A stretch of DNA of 64,000 nt from Rhizobium leguminosarum (GCF_017876795.1 NZ_JAGIOR010000001.1:2382501-2446500), one strand, 5' to 3'; counted from the first letter of the stretch, positions 28,518 through 41,441 are shown. Notes: a model not told the origin generated them from the letters alone. A program made the numbers and translations.

Positions 28518-28549
28518 GAGCCCGCATGGTTTTTCCACGCGGGCTTTTC
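28518..28549 (+). terminator. intrinsic terminator after the aqpZ remnant
   Basis: GCCCGC (28520-28525) pairs with GCGGGC (28539-28544) around a T-rich loop and is followed by TTTTCC. It isolates the remnant from ddl, whose promoter must lie in the 238 bases that follow. Confidence 0.75.
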
Positions 28550-28787
28550 CGTTTTGATCGATTGGCCGCGATGTTTGCCGTGACACTTCGAAGAAGCGAA
28601 GCTCGGAAAAATGAAGTGGGCGGCAAGGACAAATGCCGCGCCTGGGAAGATGAAGTTAACGAAAGTAAACACTTCATTAACCATAATGATGTTCTAATGC
28701 ATGCAGGTCGGACAAAGGCCCGAAACGGCGCAGACAGCTTCGCGCAAGCGTCGGTTTCGAGAATGGAAGTTATTTTTGGGGGTGTTG
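28550..28787 (+). other. presumed promoter region of the ddl-ftsQAZ segment
   Basis: This stretch is more AT-rich and contains GTTAAC and ATTAACC words (about 28653-28683) that resemble CtrA half-sites. The required TTAA-N7-TTAA spacing is not met, so no regulator is assigned. No gene is seen. Confidence 0.4.
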
Positions 28788-29714
28788 ATGAGTCGCAAGC
28801 ATGTCGCTGTCCTGATGGGCGGATTTTCCTCGGAAAGGCCTGTCAGCCTTTCCTCGGGAAAGGCTTGCGCAGAAGCCCTCGAAGCGGAAGGCTTCGACGT
28901 GACGCGTATCGACGTCGCGCGCGATGTTTCCGAAAAGCTTGCCGCGCTGAAGCCCGATGTGGTCTTCAACGCGCTGCATGGCCCCTTCGGCGAGGACGGC
29001 ACCATTCAGGGCATCCTCGAATATCTCGAGATCCCCTATACGCATTCGGGCGTGCTTGCCTCGGCGCTGGCGATGGACAAGGACAAGGCGAAGCTTGTCG
29101 CTGCCGCCGCCGGCATTCCGGTCGCCGAATCGCAGGTGGTCAACCGTTTCGCCTTTCCCTCGACGCATCCGATGAAGCCGCCCTATGTGGTGAAGCCCGT
29201 CCGGGAAGGGTCGAGCTTCGGTGTCGTCATCGTCACGGAAGATCAGGCGCATCCGCCGCAGATCGTCAGCTCGCCTGAATGGCGCTATGGCGAGGAGGTG
29301 CTGGTCGAGCGCTATGTCTACGGCCGTGAACTCACCTGCGGTGTCATGGGCGAGACGGTGCTCGCTGTCACGGAAGTGGTGCCGCAGGGACACAATTTCT
29401 ATGATTACGATTCCAAGTATGCCGCAGGCGGTTCAAAACACGTCATCCCCGCGAAAATTTCACAGAATATTTACCAAAAAATACAAACATTGGCCTTAAG
29501 GGCGCATCAGGCAATCGGTTGTCGCGGCGTCAGTCGGTCCGACTTTCGTTACGACGATCGTTTGTCCGAAGACGGCGAAATCATCTGGCTGGAAGTCAAT
29601 ACCCAGCCCGGTATGACTCCAACCTCGCTCGTGCCCGAAATGGCCGGTCATGCCGGCTATTCCTTTGGTCGGTTTCTCCGGTGGATGGTGGAGGACGCGT
29701 CTTGTTTGCGTTGA
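28788..29714 (+). CDS. ddl: D-alanine:D-alanine ligase
   Basis: A 308-residue ATP-grasp enzyme making the D-Ala-D-Ala used by MurF. Visible signatures are [13 protein letters not shown] at the N-terminus, [28 protein letters not shown] and the metal-binding [11 protein letters not shown] near the C-terminus. The ATG at 28788 follows a GGGGGTG Shine-Dalgarno; the open frame upstream is not supported. It overlaps ftsQ by 13 bases and restarts the division cluster after the intrusion. Confidence 0.94.
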   Translation: MSRKHVAVLMGGFSSERPVSLSSGKACAEALEAEGFDVTRIDVARDVSEKLAALKPDVVFNALHGPFGEDGTIQGILEYLEIPYTHSGVLASALAMDKDKAKLVAAAAGIPVAESQVVNRFAFPSTHPMKPPYVVKPVREGSSFGVVIVTEDQAHPPQIVSSPEWRYGEEVLVERYVYGRELTCGVMGETVLAVTEVVPQGHNFYDYDSKYAAGGSKHVIPAKISQNIYQKIQTLALRAHQAIGCRGVSRSDFRYDDRLSEDGEIIWLEVNTQPGMTPTSLVPEMAGHAGYSFGRFLRWMVEDASCLR

Positions 29715-30634
29715 CAGTCAAGAGGATTGGGCGTCCGAGCCATCATGCCGTGCTTCCGATCATGGAAGCCGAAGAGCGGTTCGTCCTGCCGCGTCCGCTG
29801 CGCCGCGTTACCCGCTTCCTGGTCAGTCTCGGCAGTGGCCGCATCTACATTCCAGCCCATACGGGCACGGTTTCTGCGCTCGCTTTCCTGGCTGCGACCG
29901 GGCTCTATGGCATGTCACTCGGCGGCCACACCGAAGCTGTCGCGCAGGCGACGACGACGGCGGCGGGTTTTGCGATCGAGGACGTGAAGGTCTCCGGCAA
30001 CTCGGAGACTTCCGAAATCGAGATCCTGCAGTTGATCGGTCTCGACGGCACGACCTCGCTGGTCGCCCTCGACGTCGATGCTGCCCGCCGGAAGATCGTG
30101 CATCTACCCTGGGTCGAAAGTGTCGAGGTCCGCAAGGTCTATCCGAAGACGATCGAGGTCAAGCTCAAGGAGCGTCAGGCCTATGCGATCTGGCAGCACG
30201 GACAGGAGCTTTCGCTGATCGAGAAGAACGGCAGCGTCATTGCGCCGTTGCGCGACAACAAATTTTCGTCGCTGCCGCTCGTCGTCGGCCGCGATGCGGA
30301 AACGGCTGCGGCTTCGCTCGACGACGCCTTCTCGAAGTGGCCCGACGTAAAGGCACGCGTGAAGGCCTATGTCTGGATATCGGGCCGTCGCTGGGACTTG
30401 CACATGGATAATGGCGTCGTCGTGAAGCTGCCGGAAGACGGTATCGACCAGGCACTGGCGACGCTTTCGAAGTTCGATAAGGAGCACCAGCTTCTGGAGC
30501 GGGACATCGCCGCGGTCGATCTCAGGCTGTCCGACAGAACCGCGATCCAGCTGACGCCGGAGGCGGCGGTCCGCAGGCAGACGGCGGTGACGGAGCGTAC
30601 GAAAGAATTGAAGAAGGCGGGGCAGAATATATGA
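29702..30634 (+). CDS. ftsQ: cell division protein FtsQ, TTG start
   Basis: A 310-residue bitopic divisome protein. It has a basic cytoplasmic tail, one membrane segment (about residues 55-75), a POTRA domain starting with [11 protein letters not shown], and a beta domain with [16 protein letters not shown]. FtsQ links FtsB/FtsL to the early divisome. The TTG at 29702 has GGAGGA six bases upstream and lies inside the end of ddl; the first in-frame ATG (29762) lacks a ribosome site. The stop overlaps ftsA by four bases. Confidence 0.9.
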   Translation: MFALTVKRIGRPSHHAVLPIMEAEERFVLPRPLRRVTRFLVSLGSGRIYIPAHTGTVSALAFLAATGLYGMSLGGHTEAVAQATTTAAGFAIEDVKVSGNSETSEIEILQLIGLDGTTSLVALDVDAARRKIVHLPWVESVEVRKVYPKTIEVKLKERQAYAIWQHGQELSLIEKNGSVIAPLRDNKFSSLPLVVGRDAETAAASLDDAFSKWPDVKARVKAYVWISGRRWDLHMDNGVVVKLPEDGIDQALATLSKFDKEHQLLERDIAAVDLRLSDRTAIQLTPEAAVRRQTAVTERTKELKKAGQNI

Positions 30635-31962
30635 GCTTGTTCGGTTCATCCCATTTCGGATTGCCGCGCCTGAAGCCGCTTTCGTCGAAGCGGTCGCATG
30701 TCGTTTCGGTGCTCGACATCGGCTCGACCAAGGTCGTCTGCATGATCGGCCGGCTGACGCCGCGCGAGGAAAGCCAGATCCTGCCGGGCCGCACGCACAA
30801 TATCGAGATCATCGGCATCGGTCACCAGCGTTCCCGCGGCATCAAGACCGGCGTGATCGCCGATCTCGACGCGCTGGAGGGTGTCATTCGTCTCGCCGTC
30901 GACGCGGCTGAGCGCATGGCGGGGCTGACCGTCGAGAGCCTGATCGTCAATCTGACGGCCGGTCGTCTCGGCAGCGATATCTACACCGCGACGATCGATC
31001 TCGGCGGCCAAGAAGTCGAACTCAACGATCTGAAGAAGGTGCTGTCGGCAGCCTGCCAGCAGTCGCTGCGCCAGGATCGTTCGGTGCTGCATTCGCTGGC
31101 GACCGGCTTTTCGCTCGACGGCGAGCGCGGCATCCGCGATCCGCTGGCGATGTACGGGGATGCGCTTGGCGTCGACATGCATGTCGTCACGGCGGAGCGC
31201 TCGGCGCTGAAGAACCTCGAGCTCAGCGTCAACCGCGCGCATCTGTCGGTCGAGGGCATCGTTGCGACGCCCTATGCATCGGGCCTTGCGGCTCTCGTCG
31301 ACGACGAGGTCGAGCTCGGCTGCGCGGCAATCGATATGGGCGGCGGCACGACGACGATTTCGGTCTTTGCCGAAGGCAAACTCGTTCATACGGATGCCGT
31401 CGGCCTCGGCGGCCATCACGTCACCACCGACCTGGCGCGCGGCCTTTCGACCCGCATCGAGGATGCGGAGCGGCTGAAGGTCGTGCATGCTACGGCCCTT
31501 TCGAATTCTTCCGATGAGCGCGAGCTGATCTCGATCCCGCCGATCGGCGAGGATGATCGCGACCAGCCGTCGCAGGTGCCGAGGGCGCTGGTTTCGCGCA
31601 TCGTTTCGGCCCGAATCGAAGAGACGATGGAACTGATCCGCGACCGCATCCAGCGCTCCGGCTTCAGCCCGATCGTCGGCAAGCGCGTCGTCTTGACCGG
31701 CGGAGCCAGCCAGCTGACCGGCCTTGCCGACGTGGCGCGGCGCATCCTTGCCCGCAACGTCCGCATCGGCCGTCCGATGGGCGTCTCGGGACTGCCGACG
31801 GCGGCCAAGGGCCCGGCCTTTTCGACGGCCGTCGGCCTGATGATCTATCCGCAGGTCGCGGACATGGAGACACATGCGTCACAGAGCGGTCTGCTCCTGT
31901 CGCTTGGAGGAAATAACAGCCGCATAGCCCGGATGGGTCAGTGGCTGAAGGAAAGCTTCTGA
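30631..31962 (+). CDS. ftsA: cell division protein FtsA
   Basis: A 443-residue actin-like ATPase that tethers FtsZ to the membrane. The phosphate-1 loop VLDIGSTKVVCMIG, the phosphate-2 region AIDMGGGTTTISVF and the adenosine motif VVLTGGASQLTG are clear. The C-terminus ends in an amphipathic segment rich in basic residues (MGQWLKESF) that fits membrane targeting. ATGA overlap with ftsQ couples their translation. A 56-base gap leads to ftsZ. Confidence 0.95.
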   Translation: MSLFGSSHFGLPRLKPLSSKRSHVVSVLDIGSTKVVCMIGRLTPREESQILPGRTHNIEIIGIGHQRSRGIKTGVIADLDALEGVIRLAVDAAERMAGLTVESLIVNLTAGRLGSDIYTATIDLGGQEVELNDLKKVLSAACQQSLRQDRSVLHSLATGFSLDGERGIRDPLAMYGDALGVDMHVVTAERSALKNLELSVNRAHLSVEGIVATPYASGLAALVDDEVELGCAAIDMGGGTTTISVFAEGKLVHTDAVGLGGHHVTTDLARGLSTRIEDAERLKVVHATALSNSSDERELISIPPIGEDDRDQPSQVPRALVSRIVSARIEETMELIRDRIQRSGFSPIVGKRVVLTGGASQLTGLADVARRILARNVRIGRPMGVSGLPTAAKGPAFSTAVGLMIYPQVADMETHASQSGLLLSLGGNNSRIARMGQWLKESF

Positions 31963-32018
31963 AAATTGAGTAATTGGCCGGCGTGGCGATGCGGCCAGAG
32001 AGAGAAGGAACAGGTACA

Positions 32019-33722
32019 ATGACCATCAAGCTGCAAAAGCCTGACATCACAGAGCTGAAGCCGCGCATCACCGTATTCGGCGTTGGTGGCGGTGGCGGCA
32101 ACGCCGTCAACAACATGATCACCGCCGGCCTCCAGGGCGTCGACTTCGTCGTCGCCAACACGGATGCCCAGGCGTTGACGATGACGAAGGCCGAACGGGT
32201 CATCCAGCTCGGCGCCAACGTCACCGAAGGCCTCGGCGCAGGTTCGCAGCCGGAAGTCGGTCGTGCGGCGGCCGAAGAGTGCATCGACGAGATCATCGAT
32301 CACCTGAACGGCACGCATATGTGCTTCGTCACCGCCGGCATGGGCGGCGGCACCGGCACGGGCGCTGCGCCCGTCGTCGCGCAGGCCGCCCGCAACAAGG
32401 GCATTCTGACGGTCGGCGTCGTTACCAAGCCGTTCCATTTCGAAGGCGGACGCCGCATGCGCCTGGCCGAGATGGGCATCCAGGAACTGCAGAAGTCTGT
32501 CGATACGCTGATCGTCATTCCGAACCAGAACCTCTTCCGCATTGCCAACGACAAGACGACCTTCGCCGATGCCTTCGCGATGGCCGACCAGGTTCTCTAT
32601 TCGGGCGTTGCCTGCATCACCGACCTGATGGTTAAGGAAGGTCTCATCAACCTCGACTTCGCCGACGTCCGCTCGGTAATGCGCGAAATGGGCCGCGCGA
32701 TGATGGGCACCGGCGAAGCCTCCGGCTCCGGCCGCGCGCTGCAGGCCGCAGAGGCTGCAATCGCCAACCCGCTGCTCGACGAGACCTCGATGAAGGGTGC
32801 CCAGGGCCTGCTGATCTCCATCACCGGCGGTCGCGACCTCACCCTCTTCGAAGTCGACGAAGCCGCGACCCGCATCCGCGAGGAAGTTGATCCAGACGCC
32901 AACATCATCCTCGGCGCCACCTTCGACGAATCGCTTGAAGGCATCATCCGCGTCTCGGTTGTCGCAACAGGCATCGATCGGGCGATGAACGAGGCTGCCG
33001 AGCGCAACCTTCAGCCAGCCGCAAGGCCCGCTATCCGTCCCTCGGCGGCTGTTGCTCCGGCAGCGGCCGCAGTTCAGCCTGCCGTCGTGATGCAGGCACC
33101 GAAGGCCATGGATCCGATCGCGCAGACCATCCGCGCAGCCGAGATGGAACGCGAGCTCGAAATTCCGGCCCCGCGTGCCGCCGCACCACTGCAGCAGCCG
33201 GTGGCACAGCAGGAAACCTTCCGTCCGCAGAGCAAGATCTTCGCGCCTGCGCCGGAAGCTCCGGTAATGCGCCCGGCACCTGTACAGCAGCAAGCTCCGG
33301 CGCCCGTCATGAGCCAGCCCGTCCAGCAGCAGCCGGTTCGGCAGGAGCCGATCATCCGCCAGGCGCCTGAGCCGATGCGCATGCCGAAGGTCGAGGATTT
33401 CCCGCCGGTCGTCCAGGCCGAACTCGACCACCGCACGCAGCCGGCTTCCGCGCATGCGGCGGAAGAGCGCGGTCCGATGGGTCTGCTGAAGCGAATCACC
33501 AATTCGCTTGGCCGCCGCGACGACGACGCCGTTGCCGCCGACATGACTGCCGCACCGCCGGCCGCCTCGCAGCAGCGCCGTCCGCTGTCGCCGGAGGCCA
33601 GCCTTTACGCACCGCGTCGCGGCAACCTCGATGACCAGGGCCGGGCGGTTCCGCAGGCCCGGATGATGCAGGAAGACGACCAGCTGGAAATCCCGGCATT
33701 CCTGCGCCGCCAGTCGAACTGA
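32019..33722 (+). CDS. ftsZ: cell division protein FtsZ with long C-terminal linker
   Basis: A 567-residue tubulin-like GTPase that forms the Z ring. The GTP signature GGGTGTG is at residues 109-115, and the T7 loop follows [11 protein letters not shown]. After the core (to about residue 320) comes a linker of about 230 residues rich in Pro, Gln, Ala and Val, longer than in enterobacteria but usual in alphaproteobacteria. The extreme C-terminus [10 protein letters not shown] is the conserved peptide that binds FtsA and other partners. The ATG at 32019 has AAGGA upstream; the frame open to 31974 is unsupported. Confidence 0.96.
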   Translation: MTIKLQKPDITELKPRITVFGVGGGGGNAVNNMITAGLQGVDFVVANTDAQALTMTKAERVIQLGANVTEGLGAGSQPEVGRAAAEECIDEIIDHLNGTHMCFVTAGMGGGTGTGAAPVVAQAARNKGILTVGVVTKPFHFEGGRRMRLAEMGIQELQKSVDTLIVIPNQNLFRIANDKTTFADAFAMADQVLYSGVACITDLMVKEGLINLDFADVRSVMREMGRAMMGTGEASGSGRALQAAEAAIANPLLDETSMKGAQGLLISITGGRDLTLFEVDEAATRIREEVDPDANIILGATFDESLEGIIRVSVVATGIDRAMNEAAERNLQPAARPAIRPSAAVAPAAAAVQPAVVMQAPKAMDPIAQTIRAAEMERELEIPAPRAAAPLQQPVAQQETFRPQSKIFAPAPEAPVMRPAPVQQQAPAPVMSQPVQQQPVRQEPIIRQAPEPMRMPKVEDFPPVVQAELDHRTQPASAHAAEERGPMGLLKRITNSLGRRDDDAVAADMTAAPPAASQQRRPLSPEASLYAPRRGNLDDQGRAVPQARMMQEDDQLEIPAFLRRQSN

Positions 33723-33742
33723 ACCGTGCTTCGGCACCATTT

Positions 33743-33777
33743 ATGCCCGGGGCAAGGTCCCGGGCATTGCTGTTTTT
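33743..33777 (+). terminator. intrinsic terminator of the ftsQAZ segment
   Basis: ATGCCCGGG (33743-33751) pairs perfectly with CCCGGGCAT (33759-33767) across a seven-base loop, followed by TGCTGTTTTT. It lies 20 bases after the ftsZ stop. Confidence 0.88.
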
Positions 33778-33981
33778 CGACCTGTGATTCGCGAACGATT
33801 TCAATCCTCTGACTTCGTAACAAAGCGAAAGAAACAGTGATTTGGATTGGAGCGCCGGCGCACGTAAGTATGGTGCAAGGAAACTGCCCCAGGAGTCCTT
33901 TCGACAGGCTCCTTGTACAGAATGAACGATGACCGCGCCGATTGGGCAGACTGCCGGTGCGGAAGAATAAAGGCAGATTTT

Positions 33982-34938
33982 ATGGCAATTGGCTTGCTGG
34001 GTTTTCAAACGACTGTATCGCGTCCCGTGACGCTTTCGGGCATCGGGGTGCATTCGGGCGCTAATGTCTCGATCACGCTGAACCCGGCCGAATCGGACAC
34101 CGGCGTCGTTTTCCAGCGCCTGCATGCCAATGGCGACATCACCGAACTCAAGGCCGTCTCCTCGCAGGTCGGCAATACCGACCTCTGCACCGTGCTCGGC
34201 TTCTCACCCGCCCATTCGGTCGCGACGATCGAACATGTCATGGCGGCGATCTATGCGCTCGGCCTCGACAATGTGGTGATCGAGGTGCAGGGCTCCGAAA
34301 TGCCGATCATGGACGGCAGCTCGCTGCCGTTCGTCGAGGCGATCGAACAGGTTGGTCTGGTCTCGCTCGGCGTCAAGCGCCGCTATATCCGTATCACCAA
34401 GCCGGTGCGAATCGAGCATGGTGGCTCCTGGAGCGAATTCCGTCCCTATGACGGCACACGCTTCGAAGTCGAGATCGATTTCGACTGCCCGCTGATCGGC
34501 CGGCAAAAGTGGGCCGGCGACATGACCGCCGCCGTTTTCAAGACCGAACTTTCCCGCGCCCGCACCTTCGGCTTCATGCGCGACGTTGAGCGTCTCTGGG
34601 CTTCGGGCCACGCGCTCGGCTCCTCGCTCGAAAATTCCGTCGTCATCTCGGACGACAATACCGTCATCAACGTCGAGGGGCTGCGTTACGCCAAGGACGA
34701 GTTCGTCCGCCACAAGACGCTCGATGCCGTCGGCGATCTGTCGCTTGCCGGCGTCCAGTTCATCGGCTGCTACCGTTCCTATCGCGGCGGTCACAAGATG
34801 AATGCCAATGCGCTGAAGGCGCTGCTCGCCGATCCCTCCGCCTACGAGGTGGTGGAGACGTCGACGCCGCGCCAGCGCGTCGCTGCCCGCGAACTGATTG
34901 CGGTCAGCGCTTCGGAATTCGCTCCCTGGTCGGCATGA
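33982..34938 (+). CDS. lpxC: UDP-3-O-acyl-N-acetylglucosamine deacetylase
   Basis: A 318-residue zinc enzyme catalysing the committed step of lipid A synthesis. All active-site residues line up with the E. coli enzyme at a constant offset of six: E84 and H85 (ATIEH), H244 and D248 (RHKTLD) and H271 (GGHKMN), which suggests a fully active protein. AAGG lies upstream of the ATG at 33982; the open frame back to 33913 is not needed. It has its own terminator and is separated from ftsZ by one, so it is probably monocistronic. Confidence 0.96.
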   Translation: MAIGLLGFQTTVSRPVTLSGIGVHSGANVSITLNPAESDTGVVFQRLHANGDITELKAVSSQVGNTDLCTVLGFSPAHSVATIEHVMAAIYALGLDNVVIEVQGSEMPIMDGSSLPFVEAIEQVGLVSLGVKRRYIRITKPVRIEHGGSWSEFRPYDGTRFEVEIDFDCPLIGRQKWAGDMTAAVFKTELSRARTFGFMRDVERLWASGHALGSSLENSVVISDDNTVINVEGLRYAKDEFVRHKTLDAVGDLSLAGVQFIGCYRSYRGGHKMNANALKALLADPSAYEVVETSTPRQRVAARELIAVSASEFAPWSA

Positions 34939-34962
34939 CCTCCAGCACATTCTTAAGACCAG

Positions 34963-34991
34963 GCCGCCTCTTTCCCGGAGGCGGTTTTTTT
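34963..34991 (+). terminator. intrinsic terminator of lpxC
   Basis: CCGCCTC (34964-34970) pairs with GAGGCGG (34978-34984) and is followed directly by seven T residues, 26 bases after the lpxC stop. Confidence 0.9.
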
Positions 34992-35210
34992 ATGTCCGGC
35001 CGGGTCCGATGCTTAACTGCCACAGGTCGGGGAAGAAGATGAAAAGCCGATCATTCCCCGGCTGCTGCCACAAAAATGCGTTAATGCCTTATCATTGCGT
35101 TGCTCTTGATGCACATTTGTGGCTAGAAACGCCAGCGAGGCGTGGCTGCCGTGGAGCGAGCGGCGGCAGTGGGGTTCTTTCGAATGGGTTATGCAGGATC
35201 TGAAGGTATG

Positions 35211-36053
35211 ATGAAGACAGCGCGTGCTTTGTTCGCATCGCTTCTGGTGCTCAGTGCAGGCGCCTCGATATCCGGCTGCCAGTCGGACCCCGATATCGAC
35301 ATCACGAAGCTCGGCCTCGAAACCGATCCGCCGGATGTGCTCTACACCCAGGGCCTTGCCAATATGAAGGCCGGCAACATGGCGGAAGCGGCGCGCAAGT
35401 TCGACGCAATCGACCGCGAGAATCCGTTCTCCGAATGGGCGCGCAAGGCGCTTGTGATGAGCACCTTCGTCAAATACCGCCAAGGCCGCCTGGACGACGC
35501 GCTTGCATCCGGCAACCGCTACATGTCGCAATATCCGAAATCTCAGGATGCCGCCTATGTGCAGTATCTGATCGGTCTCACCTATTCCAAGCAGATCGTC
35601 GACGTGACGCAGGATCAGCGCGCCTCGGCCAAGACGATCGAGGCGATGCAGGCCGTCATCGACAATTATCCGAACTCCGAATATGTCGACGACGCGCAGG
35701 CGAAGATCCGCTTCGCGCGCGACCAGCTCGCCGGCAAGGAAATGCAGATCGGCCGCTACTACATGGAGCGGAAAGAATATCTCGCCGCGATCTCGCGCTT
35801 CCGCATCGTCGTCGAGAAATATCCGAACACGAACCAGATCGAAGAGGCCTTGGCGCGTCTCGTCGAAGCTTATTACGCCATGGGCATCGTGGAAGAGGCG
35901 CAGACGGCGGCTGCCGTTCTCGGCCACAATTATCCCGACAGCCAGTGGTACGCTGATTCCTACAAGCTGCTGCAAAGCGGCGGTGCCGAGCCGCGTGAGA
36001 ACAAGGGCTCGTGGATCGCTGCAGCAGGCAAGAAACTTCTTCTCGGTTCCTGA
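35211..36053 (+). CDS. bamD: outer-membrane assembly lipoprotein BamD
   Basis: A 280-residue lipoprotein (lipobox SISG-C23) with TPR-like repeats (for example residues about 45-80 and 170-215, with RYMSQYPKSQDAAY and VEKYPNTNQIEEA). BamD is the essential accessory of BamA in inserting beta-barrel proteins. GAAGG five bases before the ATG at 35211 favours that start over the adjacent ATG at 35208. recN follows five bases later, an arrangement seen in other alphaproteobacteria. Confidence 0.9.
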   Translation: MKTARALFASLLVLSAGASISGCQSDPDIDITKLGLETDPPDVLYTQGLANMKAGNMAEAARKFDAIDRENPFSEWARKALVMSTFVKYRQGRLDDALASGNRYMSQYPKSQDAAYVQYLIGLTYSKQIVDVTQDQRASAKTIEAMQAVIDNYPNSEYVDDAQAKIRFARDQLAGKEMQIGRYYMERKEYLAAISRFRIVVEKYPNTNQIEEALARLVEAYYAMGIVEEAQTAAAVLGHNYPDSQWYADSYKLLQSGGAEPRENKGSWIAAAGKKLLLGS

Positions 36054-36058
36054 GGCCA

Positions 36059-37732
36059 ATGCTGATCCAGCTTTCGATCCGCGATATCGTCCTGATCGAG
36101 CGGCTGGATCTTGCCTTCGAGACCGGCCTCTCCGTGCTGACGGGCGAGACCGGAGCGGGCAAATCCATCCTGCTCGACAGCCTGTCGCTGGCGCTCGGTG
36201 GGCGCGGCGACGGCGATCTGGTGCGCCACGGCGAGGACAAGGGCCAGGTGACCGCGGTGTTCGACGTCGGCATGGACCACGGCGCCCGCACCCTCCTGCG
36301 TGAAAACGGCATCGACGACGAGGGCGACCTGATCTTCCGCCGCCAGCAATCGGCGGACGGGCGCACCAAGGCCTATGTCAACGACCAGCCGGTCAGCGTG
36401 CAACTGATGCGCCAGGCCGGCCAGATGCTGGTCGAAATCCACGGCCAGCACGACGATCGCGCCCTTGTCGACACCAATGCCCACCGCACTCTGCTTGATG
36501 CCTTCGGCGGTCTCACCGATGAGGTTTCGGAGGTTTCCCGGCTGTATCGCCTGTGGCGCGACAGCGAGCGGGCGCTGAAGAAGCACCGCGAGAAGGTGGA
36601 AGGTGCGGCGCGCGAAGCCGACTATCTGCGCTCTTCCGTCGAAGAACTCGAAAAGCTCTCACCGCAGGATGGCGAGGAGGAAGAACTCGCAGATCGCCGA
36701 CAGAAGATGATGAAGGCCGAGCGAATCGCCGGCGATATTGCCGAGGCGTCCGAGTTCCTGAACGGCAATGCCTCGCCAGTGCCTCATATCGCCTCGCTGG
36801 TGCGCCGGCTGGAGCGCAAGAGCCATGAGGCGCCGGGCCTGCTCGAAGACACTGTGACGCTGCTCGATGCCGCGCTCGACCAGCTTTCCAACGCGCAGAT
36901 GGAAGTCGAGGCGGCGCTGCGCAAGACCGAATACGATCCGAGGGAACTGGAGCGGGTGGAGGAGCGGCTTTTCGCGCTCAGGGCCGCCTCGCGCAAATAT
37001 TCCGTGCCCGTCACCGAGCTGCCGGCGCTTGCCGTCCGCATGATCGCCGATCTCGCCGATCTCGACGCGGGCGAGGAGCGGCTTGCCAGGCTCGAAGCCG
37101 AGGTCGGCCTGGCGCACGAGAATTACGATGCGGCGGCGCGCTCGCTCTCCGATAAGCGCCATCATGCCGGCACCGCACTGGCTGCGGCTGTGATGACGGA
37201 ACTGCCGGCGCTGAAGCTCGAACGCGCCCGTTTCATGGTCGAGATCACCACCGATGCGCAGGAGGCGCTCGCCGAAGGCATCGACGTCGTCGAGTTCCAT
37301 GTCCAGACCAATCCGGGCACACGGCCAGGCTCGATCATGAGGGTCGCCTCCGGCGGTGAGCTGTCGCGTTTCCTGTTGGCGCTGAAGGTGGCGCTCGCCG
37401 ATCGCGGATCGGCCCCAACGCTCGTCTTCGACGAAATCGATACCGGCGTCGGTGGTGCGGTGGCCGATGCGATCGGCCAGCGGCTGAAGCGGCTGTCAGA
37501 GCGTGTGCAGGTGCTGTCGGTCACGCATGCGCCGCAGGTCGCGGCGCGAGCGGCGACGCACCTTCTGATCTCCAAGGGACCGGCGGCTGAGGGATCCGAA
37601 AAGATCGCCACGCGCGTGGCGACGATGGCGCAGAAGGACCGCACCGAGGAGATTGCCCGGATGCTGGCCGGGGCTTCGGTGACCGAAGAGGCGAGGGCGG
37701 CGGCCAAGCGCCTGCTGGCCGGTAACGGCTGA
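36059..37732 (+). CDS. recN: DNA repair protein RecN
   Basis: A 557-residue SMC-like ATPase that acts in double-strand break repair. Walker A is GETGAGKS with K35. The centre is a coiled coil (about residues 155-370), and the C-terminal ABC signature ASGGELSRFLLALK with Walker B LVFDEIDTGVGG completes the second half of the nucleotide site. The start overlaps the spacing of the bamD stop (GAGG at 36052), suggesting a shared transcript. No LexA box was identified by eye. Confidence 0.95.
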   Translation: MLIQLSIRDIVLIERLDLAFETGLSVLTGETGAGKSILLDSLSLALGGRGDGDLVRHGEDKGQVTAVFDVGMDHGARTLLRENGIDDEGDLIFRRQQSADGRTKAYVNDQPVSVQLMRQAGQMLVEIHGQHDDRALVDTNAHRTLLDAFGGLTDEVSEVSRLYRLWRDSERALKKHREKVEGAAREADYLRSSVEELEKLSPQDGEEEELADRRQKMMKAERIAGDIAEASEFLNGNASPVPHIASLVRRLERKSHEAPGLLEDTVTLLDAALDQLSNAQMEVEAALRKTEYDPRELERVEERLFALRAASRKYSVPVTELPALAVRMIADLADLDAGEERLARLEAEVGLAHENYDAAARSLSDKRHHAGTALAAAVMTELPALKLERARFMVEITTDAQEALAEGIDVVEFHVQTNPGTRPGSIMRVASGGELSRFLLALKVALADRGSAPTLVFDEIDTGVGGAVADAIGQRLKRLSERVQVLSVTHAPQVAARAATHLLISKGPAAEGSEKIATRVATMAQKDRTEEIARMLAGASVTEEARAAAKRLLAGNG

Positions 37733-37806
37733 TCGCCAAAACCGGCCGCTGTGGCATGCGTTCCGATTGACGCAGCGAATTACTCGATCATCGGTGATCT
37801 CTTGCC

Positions 37807-38334
37807 ATGCGTCTTTTCCATTTCAGCGATGATCCCGATATCGCCGTCTTCGAGCCGCGTCCGGTCCGCATCCCCTCCATTCGCCCGGCCGGCCGGGAGT
37901 GGCTGAACGGTCCGCTCGTCTGGGCGATCGATGGCGATCATGACTTCCTATACCTCTTTCCGCGTGACTGCCCGCGGATCCTGATATGGGCGAAACCTGA
38001 GACACCGGAGACGGAGCGGCGACGCTGGCTCGGCGATTGGCAGGCTGCGGCCTTCGTCGAGCGCCATTGGCTGGAAAGGCTCGAGACAGAGACGATCCAT
38101 CGTTATGAGATGCCGGCCGACGGGTTCGAGAATCTCGATGACGCGGGCATGTGGGTGTGCGGCCGGAGCATCATTCCGATTGAGCGGGCTGCTATCTCGC
38201 GGCTGGATCTGGCGTTTGCGCCGCGCGGTGTGGAATTGCGGGTCGTCGACAGCCTGCGGCCGCTGAAGAGCCTCTGGAACGCCGGCCTCCATGTCAGCGG
38301 CATCCGGCTGCGCAATGCGAGGGATTGGGAATAG
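37807..38334 (+). CDS. uncharacterised protein resembling DUF6886
   Basis: A 175-residue soluble protein that begins MRLFHFSDDPDIAVFEPRPV and has an internal PRDCPRI segment. From memory this matches DUF6886, a family without assigned function. There is no signal peptide or membrane segment. It lies 74 bases after recN on the same strand and precedes a palindrome-rich gap. The reading frame has good GC bias at third positions, which supports a real gene. The family name is from recall only. Confidence 0.65.
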   Translation: MRLFHFSDDPDIAVFEPRPVRIPSIRPAGREWLNGPLVWAIDGDHDFLYLFPRDCPRILIWAKPETPETERRRWLGDWQAAAFVERHWLERLETETIHRYEMPADGFENLDDAGMWVCGRSIIPIERAAISRLDLAFAPRGVELRVVDSLRPLKSLWNAGLHVSGIRLRNARDWE

Positions 38335-40872
<2,538 letters not shown>

Positions 40873-40904
40873 GGGGCTGACGGCGAGCCGCCAGCCTCGT
40901 GCAC

Positions 40905-41441
40905 TCAAAGCCTGAGCCGCGCCATCGTATAGGCGTCAACATACTCCCCTGAGCGGAAGCCGAAGGCCTTCAGCAGGCCTTCCTGTTCGAAGCCGAATTT
41001 CCGGTAGAGGCCGATGGCGGCGTCGTTGTCGGTGTAGACGGTCAGTTCCAGCCGTTTGACATCCAGCCAGTCGTCGGCAGCGTCGACCATGGCGCCGAGC
41101 AGGATGCGGCCGAAACCGCGGCCGGTGAAGTCGTCATGGACACCCATGCCGAGGCTGGCGACGTGCTGCCTGCGGCCGGAGAGGCGATTGAGGCCGCAAT
41201 TGCCGACGATCTTGCCATCCAGGGTAACGACGAGGTTCAGCGCACCCGGCGACGGGTTTTCCATATTTTTGCGAACCTCTTCGACCCGCTGGTACGGCGG
41301 CCGCAGGGTGCCGGCCCGATAGCCCGGCAGATTTATCAGATCGGTGATTTCCTCCGCATCGGAAAGGCGGACGGCGCGCACGAGGACGCCGTCCAGCAGG
41401 CGCGCTCGGCGGCCAGGGTCACTCTCTTCGTTTTCAGACAT
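40905..41441 (-). CDS. GNAT family N-acetyltransferase
   Basis: A 178-residue protein with the acetyl-CoA loop pattern (DDFTGRGFGRILL) and the C-terminal beta-bulge segment ELTVYTDNDAAIGLYRKFGFEQEG typical of GNAT enzymes. It resembles the YhhY type in length and layout. The acceptor (amino acid, polyamine or protein N-terminus) cannot be inferred. It is convergent with ligA and has no operon partner. Confidence 0.82.
   Translation of the reverse strand: MSENEESDPGRRARLLDGVLVRAVRLSDAEEITDLINLPGYRAGTLRPPYQRVEEVRKNMENPSPGALNLVVTLDGKIVGNCGLNRLSGRRQHVASLGMGVHDDFTGRGFGRILLGAMVDAADDWLDVKRLELTVYTDNDAAIGLYRKFGFEQEGLLKAFGFRSGEYVDAYTMARLRL

Noticed and set aside
28653..28683. Possible CtrA binding site upstream of ddl (GTTAAC and ATTAACC words)
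   Set aside because: The TTAA half-sites do not have the required seven-base spacing.
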